From contig NZ_LQIT01000038.1 in assembly GCF_001499965.1 (NCBI RefSeq), positions 1 to 57,115 of the forward strand: DNA of 57,115 nt. Direction: 5' to 3'. The DNA is from Mycobacterium sp. GA-2829 (lineage in GTDB: Bacteria > Actinomycetota > Actinomycetes > Mycobacteriales > Mycobacteriaceae). The notes below the pieces were generated by a model that saw only the letters and a list, made by a program, of their open reading frames with translations, ran no database searches and had not been told where the DNA came from. Below are positions 25,957 to 34,253 of this stretch, one piece after another; positions within the stretch are counted from its first letter, which is position 1, and the number at the start of each line of letters is the position of its first letter. The translations under genes and the position numbers were made by a program.

Positions 25957-25972
25957 ATGTTAGCGCTCACAT
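25957..25972. promoter_or_regulatory. LacI-type operator, galactose side
   Basis: ATGTTAGCGCTCACAT, flanked by CG on both sides, fits the LacI-family consensus. It overlaps the expected transcription start of the plus-strand operon. Its centre is 102 bases from the arabinose-side operator. Confidence 0.75.
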
Positions 25973-26026
25973 CGCCGCCGTCTCCCCCGTGCCCGCGATG
26001 CGTAGCCGAACCACATCGGAGGATTC

Positions 26027-27127
26027 ATGCGCAAAAGCCTTGTCCGAGTCGTGGGCGCCGTCGCCGTGGTGGCCGCGCTCGCGAGCGCCGGCTGCGGCCG
26101 CTCGACGGCTCCCGAGGACACCAGCAGCGGCGGTGAACGCACTGGCACCGTGGGGATCTCGATGCCCACCAAATCGTCCGAGCGCTGGGTGGCCGACGGT
26201 GACAACATGGCCGCGCAGTTCCAGTCCCTCGGCTACGACACCGACCTGCAGTACGGCGACGACGTCGTGCAGAACCAGGTGTCGCAGATCGAGAACATGA
26301 TCACCAAGGGCGTCAAGGTTCTCGTCATCGCGCCGATCGACGGTTCGTCGCTCACCGACATCCTGCAGCGGGCCGCCGACGCCGACATCCCCGTCGTGAG
26401 CTACGACCGGCTGATCCGCGGCTCCGAGAACGTCGACTACTACGCGACATTCGACAACTTCAAGGTCGGCGTCCTGCAGGCCGACTACATCGTCGACAAG
26501 CTCGGAGTCGAGCAGAACCCAGGACCGTTCAACATCGAACTGTTCGCCGGATCGCCCGACGACAACAACGCCACGTTCTTCTTCGACGGCGCGATGAGCG
26601 TGCTGAAGCCCTACATCGACAGCGGCAAGCTGGTTGTCAAGAGCGGCCAGACCTCGTTCGACCAGGTGGCGACCCTGCGCTGGGACGGCGGGCTCGCGCA
26701 ATCACGCATGGACAACCTACTGAGCCGGGCTTACACCAGCGGCCGGGTGGATGCCGTGCTGTCCCCCTACGACGGCATGTCGCTGGGGATCATCTCGGCG
26801 CTGAAGAGTTCGGGCTACGGCACACCCGCCAATCCGCTTCCCATCGTGACGGGTCAGGACGCCGAATTGGCCTCGGTCAAGTCGATCATCGCCGGCGAGC
26901 AGACCGAAACGGTGTTCAAGGACACCCGTGAACTGGCGAAAGCCGCTGTGCAGATGGCGGATTCGCTGCTGACCGGCGGCGCACCCGAGGTCAACGACAC
27001 CACCACCTATGACAACGGAGTGAAGGTCGTACCGGCGTACCTGCTCGAGCCGGTCAGCGTGGACAAGAGCAACTACCAAAAGGCGCTGGTCGACTCGGGC
27101 TACTACACGTCAGCGCAGCTCACCTGA
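26027..27127 (+). CDS. chvE: ChvE-like sugar-binding lipoprotein
   Basis: The 366-residue binding protein has a lipoprotein signal ending ASAGC (Cys at about 24) and a type 1 periplasmic-binding-protein fold. GISMPTKSSERWVADGDN is close to the start of mature ChvE, and SPYDGMSLGIISALK and VTGQDAELASVKSI are also ChvE-like. ChvE/GguAB systems import galactose, arabinose and related aldoses; adjacency to gal genes points to galactose. GGAGG lies 8 bases before the ATG. The leader from about 25957 holds only the operator. Confidence 0.88.
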   Translation: MRKSLVRVVGAVAVVAALASAGCGRSTAPEDTSSGGERTGTVGISMPTKSSERWVADGDNMAAQFQSLGYDTDLQYGDDVVQNQVSQIENMITKGVKVLVIAPIDGSSLTDILQRAADADIPVVSYDRLIRGSENVDYYATFDNFKVGVLQADYIVDKLGVEQNPGPFNIELFAGSPDDNNATFFFDGAMSVLKPYIDSGKLVVKSGQTSFDQVATLRWDGGLAQSRMDNLLSRAYTSGRVDAVLSPYDGMSLGIISALKSSGYGTPANPLPIVTGQDAELASVKSIIAGEQTETVFKDTRELAKAAVQMADSLLTGGAPEVNDTTTYDNGVKVVPAYLLEPVSVDKSNYQKALVDSGYYTSAQLT

Positions 27128-28668
27128 TGACAGCCGGTCGCACGCCCCTGCTCGAGATGCGCGGCATCACCAAGCGATTCGGTACTGTCACCGCCCTGCG
27201 CGACGTCGACCTCACCGTGCACCATGGCGAGATCCACGCCATCTGCGGAGAGAACGGCGCAGGCAAGTCGACGCTGATGAAGGTGCTCAGCGGGATCTAT
27301 CCGCACGGCAGCTACGACGGAGAGTTCGTCTTCGACGGAAGCCCGGGCCACTTCAAGGACATCCGCTCCAGTGAGCGCCGCGGCATCGGGATCATCCACC
27401 AGGAACTCGCGCTGGTGCCGGTGTTGTCGATCGCCGAGAACATCTTCCTCGGCAACGAGCACGCCTCGGCGGGGGTGATCAGCTGGCACCACACCATGAC
27501 CCACGCCCAGGAGCTGTTGGACCGGGTCGGTCTGCGCGAGAGCCCCCGCACCCGCATCGCCGACATCGGGGTGGGCAAACAACAACTCGTCGAGATCGCC
27601 AAGGCGCTGTCGAAGCAGGTGAAACTGCTCATCCTCGACGAACCGACGGCAGCGCTCAACGACCACGACAGCAGGCACCTGCTCGATCTCATCATGGGAC
27701 TGCGCGAGCAGGGGCTGACATGCATCATCATCTCGCACAAGCTGGGCGAGGTGATGCGGGTCGCCGACACCATCACGATCCTGCGGGACGGCCGGACCAT
27801 CGAGACGATCCCGGTCACGCCAGACCTCACCGAGGAACACATCATCCGCGGCATGGTCGGGCGCGACATGGTGGACCGCTTCCCCGAACGCACCGCGCAC
27901 ACCATCGGCGACGTCACGTTCGCGATCGAGGACTGGACGGTCTTCCACCCACTGGACCAACAACGCAAGGTCGTCGACGGCGTCTCGATCAACGTCCGCC
28001 GCGGAGAGGTCGTCGGTCTGGCCGGGCTGATGGGCGCGGGCCGCACCGAACTGGCCATGAGTGTGTTCGGTCGCAGCTACGGGAAGAAGGCCGGCGGCAA
28101 GGTGTTCAAGGACGGCAGGGAGATCCGGACGCGGACGGTCTCCGAGGCCATCAGCCACCGCATCGCCTACGCCACCGAGGACCGTAAACACTACGGACTG
28201 AACCTGATGGACGACATCACCCGCAGCGTCACCCTCGCCTCGCTACCGAAGGTGAGCAGGATGTCGGTCATCAACGAGCACGAAGAGACCGTCGTCGCCG
28301 AGCGTTACCGCAAGGAGATGCGGATCAAGGCCCCGTCGGTGAAGGCCACGACGGGCAACCTATCCGGCGGCAACCAGCAGAAAGTCGTCCTGAGCAAGTG
28401 GATCTTCGTCGACCCCGACGTGCTGATCCTCGACGAGCCCACCCGCGGAATCGACGTCGGCGCCAAGTACGAAATCTACCAGACCATCAATTCCCTTGCC
28501 GCGCAGGGTAAGGCGGTGATCGTGATCTCCTCCGAACTCCCCGAGCTGATCGGCTTGTGCGACCGCATCTACACCCTGAACGAGGGTCGTCTCACCGGCG
28601 AGGTGGCGCGCGCGGACGCGAATCAGGAGACGTTGATGCGTTACATGATGAAGGGACGATCCGCATGA
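27127..28668 (+). CDS. gguA: Multiple-sugar ABC transporter ATPase (GguA/MmsA-like)
   Basis: The 513-residue protein has two ABC domains: Walker A GENGAGKSTLMKVLSG and Walker B LLILDEPTAALN in the first, LMGAGRTEL, signature LSGGNQQKV and LILDEPTRGIDVGAK in the second. The inserted segment YPHGSYDGEFVFDG is typical of GguA/XylG-type ATPases. The start shares a base with the upstream stop (TGATG). Confidence 0.93.
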   Translation: MTAGRTPLLEMRGITKRFGTVTALRDVDLTVHHGEIHAICGENGAGKSTLMKVLSGIYPHGSYDGEFVFDGSPGHFKDIRSSERRGIGIIHQELALVPVLSIAENIFLGNEHASAGVISWHHTMTHAQELLDRVGLRESPRTRIADIGVGKQQLVEIAKALSKQVKLLILDEPTAALNDHDSRHLLDLIMGLREQGLTCIIISHKLGEVMRVADTITILRDGRTIETIPVTPDLTEEHIIRGMVGRDMVDRFPERTAHTIGDVTFAIEDWTVFHPLDQQRKVVDGVSINVRRGEVVGLAGLMGAGRTELAMSVFGRSYGKKAGGKVFKDGREIRTRTVSEAISHRIAYATEDRKHYGLNLMDDITRSVTLASLPKVSRMSVINEHEETVVAERYRKEMRIKAPSVKATTGNLSGGNQQKVVLSKWIFVDPDVLILDEPTRGIDVGAKYEIYQTINSLAAQGKAVIVISSELPELIGLCDRIYTLNEGRLTGEVARADANQETLMRYMMKGRSA

Positions 28669-29897
28669 CCACCACTCCGACGGCGACCACGACGTCGAGT
28701 GCGCCCGCACCCCCGCCGCCCGAAACCCCCGTGGACCGGCTCACGTCCGCGCTGCGGGGCAACTTCCGGCAGTACGGCATGGTCGTCGCCCTCGTCCTGA
28801 TCGTGGCGTTGTTCCAGATCTGGACCAGTGGCATCCTGCTCAAGCCGCTCAACGTGTCGAACATCGTGCAGCAGAACGGCTACATCCTCATCCTGGCGAT
28901 CGGGATGGTCATCGTCATCATCTCCGGACACATCGACCTGTCCGTCGGTTCCATCGCCGGATTCATCGGCGCCATGTCGGCCGTCCTGATGATCCGCCAC
29001 GACATGCCGTGGCCGGTCGCGGTCGTGGTGTGCCTGGTGCTCGGGGCGATCTTCGGTGCGTGGCAGGGCTTCTGGATCGCCTACGTCGGGATCCCGTCCT
29101 TCATCGTCACCCTGGCCGGCATGCTCGTGTTCCGAGGTGCCACCCAGTACCTGTTGGAGGGTCAGTCGATCGCCCCGTTCCCGCGAGGTTTCGGACAGGT
29201 CAGCAGCGGCTTCCTGCCGGAGATCGGCGGTAGCAGCCTCTATCACTGGCCCACCGTCATCCTCGGCGCGCTGGTGATGATCGCCGCCGTCTGGCAGCAG
29301 GTCCGGCAACGAAGGACGCAGACGCAGTACGGCTTCCGCGTGATGCCTGCGGGGTGGTTCCTCGCCAAGTGCGCTGCGATCGTCGCCGCGCTCGCCTCGT
29401 TCACCCTTCTGCTCGCGAGCTACCGCGGGGTGCCCGTCGTCGGCATCATCCTTGCGGTCGCGTTCGTGATCTACGCCTTCGTCATGCGCTCCACGGTCGT
29501 CGGCCGCCAGGTGTACGCCGTCGGAGGCAACGTCGCCGCGGCGCGCCTGTCCGGGGTGAAGACCAAACGCGTCACCTTCCTGGTCTTCGTCAACATGGGT
29601 CTGCTCTCGGCGCTGGCCGGTCTCCTGTTCGCGGCCCGACTCAATTCCGCGACACCACAAGCGGGAATCGGCATGGAACTGGAGGCCATCGCCGCGGCGT
29701 TCATCGGCGGCGCATCAGCCAACGGCGGTGTCGGCACGGTGTTCGGCGCGATCATCGGAGGCTTCGTCCTCGGCGTCCTGAACAACGGGATGTCGCTGAT
29801 CGGGATCGGCAGCGACGTACAACAACTCATCAAGGGTCTGGTGCTACTGGCCGCGGTCGGCTTCGATGTCTACAACAAGAAGAAGGGCGGGTCCTGA
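28665..29897 (+). CDS. gguB: Multiple-sugar ABC transporter permease (GguB/MmsB-like)
   Basis: The 410-residue permease has more predicted membrane segments than the ribose-type permeases upstream and contains SGHIDLSVGSIAGF and YAVGGNVAAARLSGVKTKR. A Thr/Pro-rich cytoplasmic N-terminus of about 30 residues precedes the first helix. It overlaps gguA by four bases and ends two bases before the next small ORF. Confidence 0.92.
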   Translation: MTTTPTATTTSSAPAPPPPETPVDRLTSALRGNFRQYGMVVALVLIVALFQIWTSGILLKPLNVSNIVQQNGYILILAIGMVIVIISGHIDLSVGSIAGFIGAMSAVLMIRHDMPWPVAVVVCLVLGAIFGAWQGFWIAYVGIPSFIVTLAGMLVFRGATQYLLEGQSIAPFPRGFGQVSSGFLPEIGGSSLYHWPTVILGALVMIAAVWQQVRQRRTQTQYGFRVMPAGWFLAKCAAIVAALASFTLLLASYRGVPVVGIILAVAFVIYAFVMRSTVVGRQVYAVGGNVAAARLSGVKTKRVTFLVFVNMGLLSALAGLLFAARLNSATPQAGIGMELEAIAAAFIGGASANGGVGTVFGAIIGGFVLGVLNNGMSLIGIGSDVQQLIKGLVLLAAVGFDVYNKKKGGS

Positions 29898-29899
29898 CA

Positions 29900-30051
29900 T
29901 GCCCGACGGTGGCATCGCCGATCGCTTCACCCGTGACATCGTCACCTACCCCGGTGCCTGGCCTCTGGCACAGTTCGGGATGACGAGAGAGCAACTCGTC
30001 CAGCAGCATCGGCCGATCCTCGCGACCGGGGAAGCGCCGCGCACACGGTGA
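29900..30051 (+). CDS. Small hypothetical protein (50 residues) between gguB and galT
   Basis: This short ORF starts two bases after the gguB stop, and its TGA overlaps the GTG of galT (GTGA), so it fits exactly into the chain of coupled genes. The product is hydrophilic with a mid-section VTYPGAWPLAQFGMTREQL and no membrane segment, signal or metal motif. I do not recognise a family. It could be a genuine small protein or the leftover end of a deleted gene kept for translational coupling. Confidence 0.5.
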
Positions 30052-31148
30052 TTCCCACCACCGCCGCCATCCCGACACATTGGCAGCTCGCCGACGGCCG
30101 TGATCTGCTGTTCTTCACGCTGCCGGGACACGAGTGCACCCCCGTGCCCGACCGGCGCCCGCTCCCCCGCCAAGCGGACAGATCGGAACTGCGCTACGAC
30201 CGCACGACGGGCCAGTGGGTGATCATCGCCGCGCTGCGGCAGGAACGGACCTACAAGCCGCCCCCCGACCAGTGCCCGCTGTGCCCGGGTCCGTCCGGAC
30301 TGACCAGTGAGATCCCCGCCCCCGACTACGACGTGGCCGTCTTCGAGAACCGCTTCGCGAGCCTGTCCGGCGCCGACGGGTCCCCGTTCCGGTTGCCGGA
30401 CCCGTCGAGCGAGGAGTTCGCTTCCGCGCACAGCCACGGCCGCTGCGAGGTGGTCTGCTTCTCCAGCGACCACACCGGATCGTTCGCCGGTCTCGACCGT
30501 GCGCACGCCCGCCTCGTCGTCGAGGCGTGGCGCCAGCGCACCGCAGACCTGTTGAGCCGGGCCGGGATCGAGCAGGTGTTCTGCTTCGAGAACCGCGGCG
30601 AAGAGATCGGCGTGACGCTCACCCACCCGCACGGCCAGATCTACGGATATCCGTACGTGACGCCGCGGACGACGACGATGCTACGAGAGGCCGACGCCCA
30701 CCGTGCATCTCACGGCACCAACCTGTTCGCCGACATCCTGCGCGACGAGGTGGCCGACGGGTCGCGGATCGTCGCGCGCACCGACGCCTTCACCGCCTTC
30801 GTGCCGTTCGCGGCGCGCTGGCCGGTCGAAGTGCACATCTACCCGAACCGCTTCGTGCACAACCTGACCGAACTCGACGACGCCGAACTCGACGAGTTCA
30901 CCGACATCTACCAGGCCGTCCTGGGGCGGCTGGACCGCATGTACACCGGACCACTGCCCTACATGTCGGCGCTGCATCAGTACACGACCAGTCAGCGCGA
31001 AGGGTATTTCCACGCCCAGGTGATCTCGACGCGGCGAAGCGCCACCAAGCTCAAGTACCTGGCCAGTTCCGAGTCCGTCATGGACGCTTTCATCAACGAC
31101 GTCGATCCGGAGTCCCTCGCGCGGATGCTGCGGGAGCTGTCACGGTGA
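30048..31148 (+). CDS. galT: Galactose-1-phosphate uridylyltransferase
   Basis: The 366-residue protein shows the zinc-site CPLCPG, the FENRFASL segment, the active-site THPHGQIYGYP whose His is uridylylated, and C-terminal His/Gln motifs in SALHQYTTSQREGYFHAQV. It exchanges UMP between UDP-glucose and galactose 1-phosphate in the Leloir pathway. GTG start overlapping the small ORF stop; the stop overlaps galK. Confidence 0.95.
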   Translation: MIPTTAAIPTHWQLADGRDLLFFTLPGHECTPVPDRRPLPRQADRSELRYDRTTGQWVIIAALRQERTYKPPPDQCPLCPGPSGLTSEIPAPDYDVAVFENRFASLSGADGSPFRLPDPSSEEFASAHSHGRCEVVCFSSDHTGSFAGLDRAHARLVVEAWRQRTADLLSRAGIEQVFCFENRGEEIGVTLTHPHGQIYGYPYVTPRTTTMLREADAHRASHGTNLFADILRDEVADGSRIVARTDAFTAFVPFAARWPVEVHIYPNRFVHNLTELDDAELDEFTDIYQAVLGRLDRMYTGPLPYMSALHQYTTSQREGYFHAQVISTRRSATKLKYLASSESVMDAFINDVDPESLARMLRELSR

Positions 31149-32242
31149 CACCTTCCGGCCGTCCGGTCCGGTACGCCGCACCCGGACGGATCAACCTCAT
31201 CGGCGAACACACCGACTACAACGCGGGTTTCGCGCTGCCGATCGCACTACCCGAACGCACGGTCGTCGAGTTCCAGCCGTCCGATTCCGACTCCCTGGTC
31301 GTGTGCAGCGACCGCGAGAACGCACCGGTGCGGTTCCCGATCGACACGACGCCGGGCGCGGTGACCGGCTGGGCGGCCTACGTGGCGGGCGTGGTCTGGG
31401 CGCTTCGGCTCGCCGGGTACCCCGTCGCCGGCGGCGAGATGTGGATCCGCGGCGGTGTCGCGACCGGTTCGGGCCTCGCGTCGTCGGCGGCGTTGGAGTG
31501 CGCGACGCTCGGCGCACTGCTCACCGCTGCAGGCCGATCCGTCGAACGGCTCGAACAGGCGCGGATCGCGCGCCGGGCCGAAAACGAATACGTCGGCGCA
31601 CCAACGGGTCTGCTCGACCAGATGGCGATCCTCTTCGCCGAACCGCGGCACGCGCAGCTGATCGACTTCCGCGATCTCACCGTATCCTCGGTGCCTTTCG
31701 ATCCCGATGCGCACGATCTCGCACTGCTGCTCATCGACTCGCACGCCACTCACCGGCACGCCGGCGGCGAATACGCTGCCAGGCGCGCATCGTGCGAGCG
31801 GGTGGCCGCCGGACTGGGTGTCGCGAGCCTGCGAGACGTACAGGACGGCGGGGTCGCGGTACTGGATGCGGTACCCGACGCCGAGGACGCCCGCCGCGCA
31901 CGACACATCATCACCGAAAACCAGCGCGTACTGGAAACCGTTGCAGCCCTGCGGAATGAGAACTTCGATGAGGTGGGTTGGCTGCTGAATGCCTCACATG
32001 TGTCGATGCGCGACGATTTCGGGATCACCACCGAGCACATCGATCTGATCGCCGAGACCGCGGTACGCGCGGGCGCGTTGGGAGCGCGGATGACCGGTGG
32101 CGGGTTCGGCGGTTGCGTCATCGCGCTGGTCGAGTCCACCGCGGTCGAGACGGTCGCCGATGCGTTGCGTCGAGCGGTGTGGTGCGCCGGCCACCAGGAG
32201 CCGACCGTCGTGCGCACCCATGCCGGCCCGGGTGCCGCTTGA
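31145..32242 (+). CDS. galK: Galactokinase (GHMP family)
   Basis: The 365-residue protein shows the galactokinase signature GRINLIGEHTDYNAGFALP, the ATP loop GGVATGSGLASSAALE and the C-terminal MTGGGFGGCVIAL. It phosphorylates galactose at C1. GTG start coupled to galT. No galE is present in the window, so UDP-galactose 4-epimerase must be encoded elsewhere. Confidence 0.95.
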   Translation: MTPSGRPVRYAAPGRINLIGEHTDYNAGFALPIALPERTVVEFQPSDSDSLVVCSDRENAPVRFPIDTTPGAVTGWAAYVAGVVWALRLAGYPVAGGEMWIRGGVATGSGLASSAALECATLGALLTAAGRSVERLEQARIARRAENEYVGAPTGLLDQMAILFAEPRHAQLIDFRDLTVSSVPFDPDAHDLALLLIDSHATHRHAGGEYAARRASCERVAAGLGVASLRDVQDGGVAVLDAVPDAEDARRARHIITENQRVLETVAALRNENFDEVGWLLNASHVSMRDDFGITTEHIDLIAETAVRAGALGARMTGGGFGGCVIALVESTAVETVADALRRAVWCAGHQEPTVVRTHAGPGAA

Positions 32243-32247
32243 CCGGC

Positions 32248-33180
32248 ATGCGAACCCGCCCGGCGACACAGCATGAGCTGGCGCTGGGTGCAGGCGGGCG
32301 CCGGGTGCGCGCGGTGATCGGCGAGGTGGGCGCCGCCCTTCGCCATCTCTCGATCGGCGGGGTCGCGCTCACGCCCGACCTCGAGGACGACTCGGAGGCG
32401 CCGTTCTTCTGCGGCAAGGTCCTGGTGCCGTGGCCCAACCGGGTGCGTGACGGCCGGTGGGCCCACGGCGGGCAGACCCTTCAGTTGGGGGTCAACGATC
32501 CCGTCCACAACACCGCGTTGCACGGGTTAGTGCATGACGCTGCCCATCGCCCGATCGCTCGGTCGGCCTCGGCCGTCACACTCGCCGCTGCGATCACTCC
32601 GAAGGACGGTTACCCGTTCCGCCTCGACACCGAAGTCACGTATCGATTGGTCACCGACGGGCTGATGACGACACACACCATCCGCAACGCGGGATCGGCG
32701 AGCGCGCCGGTGGCGCTCGGCGCGCACCCGTTCTTGACGATCGGCGACGTGCCGGTCGAGACGTTGACGCTCGTCGTCGACGGCACGCGCCATGTGAACC
32801 TCGACCATCGGCGGATACCGGTGGGCGAGGCACCGGTGCACGGCAGCCGGTGGGATCTTCGTTCCGGACGCGTGGTCACGGACCTCGACCTCGACGATTC
32901 GTGGAGTGTCCGGCGTGAACCCGGTGGCGGAAGCCGCCACACCCTGCGAGCGCCCGACGGACGCACCGTCGCCCTGGAGGCCGACCATCAATTCGGGTTC
33001 GTGCACGTGTTCATCACCCGCGAGTTCCCCGTCGGCGGCCGCGCGGCGACCGCGGTCGCGATCGAACCGATGACCGCCCCGGCGAACGCACTCAACAACG
33101 GGGTCGGGCTGCGCTGGTTGCGGCCGGGCGCGGCGTTCCGCGCCTCCTGGGCGATCCGCTACCGGGGCAGCCCCCGCTGA
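32248..33180 (+). CDS. Aldose 1-epimerase (galactose mutarotase family)
   Basis: The 310-residue protein has mutarotase landmarks: KVLVPWPNRVRDGRW, NTALHGLVHD with a catalytic His, GAHPFLTI with the second His, and a Glu late in the chain (AVAIEPMTAPANAL). It interconverts alpha- and beta-galactose or arabinose before phosphorylation. ATG 32248 is used; an in-frame TTG at 32239 that overlaps the galK stop would add three residues and would keep the coupling pattern seen throughout this operon. Confidence 0.88.
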   Translation: MRTRPATQHELALGAGGRRVRAVIGEVGAALRHLSIGGVALTPDLEDDSEAPFFCGKVLVPWPNRVRDGRWAHGGQTLQLGVNDPVHNTALHGLVHDAAHRPIARSASAVTLAAAITPKDGYPFRLDTEVTYRLVTDGLMTTHTIRNAGSASAPVALGAHPFLTIGDVPVETLTLVVDGTRHVNLDHRRIPVGEAPVHGSRWDLRSGRVVTDLDLDDSWSVRREPGGGSRHTLRAPDGRTVALEADHQFGFVHVFITREFPVGGRAATAVAIEPMTAPANALNNGVGLRWLRPGAAFRASWAIRYRGSPR

Positions 33181-33210
33181 CGACCCTGGGGCCGTCGTAT
33201 GCTTCGGCGC

Positions 33211-33969
33211 ATGCCAGTGCCGAGCGATGACGTCCACCGGCGCCTGGCCCCGCAGCCCTCGGCGGGCTACGTCTACCGAACCGACTGGCCGGTCTCGACC
33301 GGCGACATCGGCGACCAACTGCAGCTGCGGCTCGACGGGGTGGCCCGCTACATCCAGGAGGTCGGTGCCGAGAACCTGATGGATGCAGGCGAGGCCGAGG
33401 AGCATCCGCACTGGCTGGTGCAGCGCACGGTGATCGACGTCATCGAGCCGATCGAGTGGCCCAACGAGGTGTCGTTCAGTCGCTGGTGCTCGGCGCTGTC
33501 GACCCGATGGTGCACGATGCGCGTCGACCTGGTGGGCAGTGAAGGCGGCCGAATCGAGACCGAGGGCTTCTGGATCGCGATCAACGAGAAGACGCTCACC
33601 CCGCAACGGGTGTCCGACAGTCTGATCGAGAAGTTCGCGAGCACCACCGAGGAGCATCGGCTCCGGTGGCGGCCGTGGCTGAGCGATCCGGCGGAGACCG
33701 ACGCGACCATGCCGTTCGCGCTGCGCCGCACCGACATCGACCTGTTCGAACACGTCACCAACACCGCCTACTGGCATGCCATCCATGAGGTGATGGCCGA
33801 GGCGCCCGAGGTGTGCCGGCCGCCCTACCGCGCCGTCGTGGAGTACCGCCGGCCGATCAAGTACGGCGAGGACGTCACGCTGCGATGGGTGCGCGGTGAG
33901 GATGAGGTGAACATCGCGATCACGGTGGGTGACGAGGTCCGCGCCGCAGCGCTGCTGCGGAAGCTCTGA
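33211..33969 (+). CDS. Acyl-ACP thioesterase-like protein (hotdog fold)
   Basis: The 252-residue protein has two hotdog units as in plant-type acyl-ACP thioesterases: the N-terminal half with STGDIGDQLQLRLDGVARYIQE, and the second with RRTDIDLFEHVTNTAYWHAI, where Asp, His and Asn-Thr form the usual active-site stretch. Probable substrates are fatty acyl thioesters. A second in-frame ATG lies at 33199. It begins 30 bases after the mutarotase but is functionally unrelated to galactose use; similar mycobacterial genes stand alone. Confidence 0.85.
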   Translation: MPVPSDDVHRRLAPQPSAGYVYRTDWPVSTGDIGDQLQLRLDGVARYIQEVGAENLMDAGEAEEHPHWLVQRTVIDVIEPIEWPNEVSFSRWCSALSTRWCTMRVDLVGSEGGRIETEGFWIAINEKTLTPQRVSDSLIEKFASTTEEHRLRWRPWLSDPAETDATMPFALRRTDIDLFEHVTNTAYWHAIHEVMAEAPEVCRPPYRAVVEYRRPIKYGEDVTLRWVRGEDEVNIAITVGDEVRAAALLRKL

Positions 33970-34253
33970 CGACTTCGCCGAAGTGACGTAACAATCAACC
34001 GAGTTTGTGAGACGTCAGTCCGCGCCTACGGGGGATTCGGGCAACCACCCGCTTGACCACCCCATCCATGGACAGTTGCGTCATGCACCTCCGCAAACTG
34101 CGTTGTGGCTACGTGCGATGTTCAGCACGTAGCCGTCGCGCTGAAGGGCAAGCCAAGCAAATTAGCCGTCGCCCCTGACGGAACTCGCACAAGCCCGTGG
34201 ACTCATCCTCGACGACTTCGAAGCGCCCATTGGTCTATTTCCACCCACGATCT
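33970..34253. other. Intergenic region at the left edge of a foreign patch
   Basis: No full gene is seen. A plus-strand stretch at about 34172-34260 reads LTELAQARGLILDDFEAPIG in one frame and looks like decayed coding sequence, without a start. Composition is lower in GC than the flanks, as in the ADP-ribosylglycohydrolase gene beyond it. Confidence 0.4.
34107..34134. repeat. Perfect 10-bp hairpin with an 8-base loop
   Basis: GGCTACGTGC and GCACGTAGCC flank the loop GATGTTCA. No T-run follows on either strand, so it is not a standard intrinsic terminator. It may be a terminator of the T-less mycobacterial kind, a protein-binding site or an element end. Confidence 0.6.

Noticed and set aside
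33970..34253. Second attachment-site copy (repeat of the ssrA 3' end) at the left edge of the foreign patch
   Set aside because: I looked for the ssrA T-arm and acceptor sequence here and found no copy; the left end of the old element is probably deleted or elsewhere.
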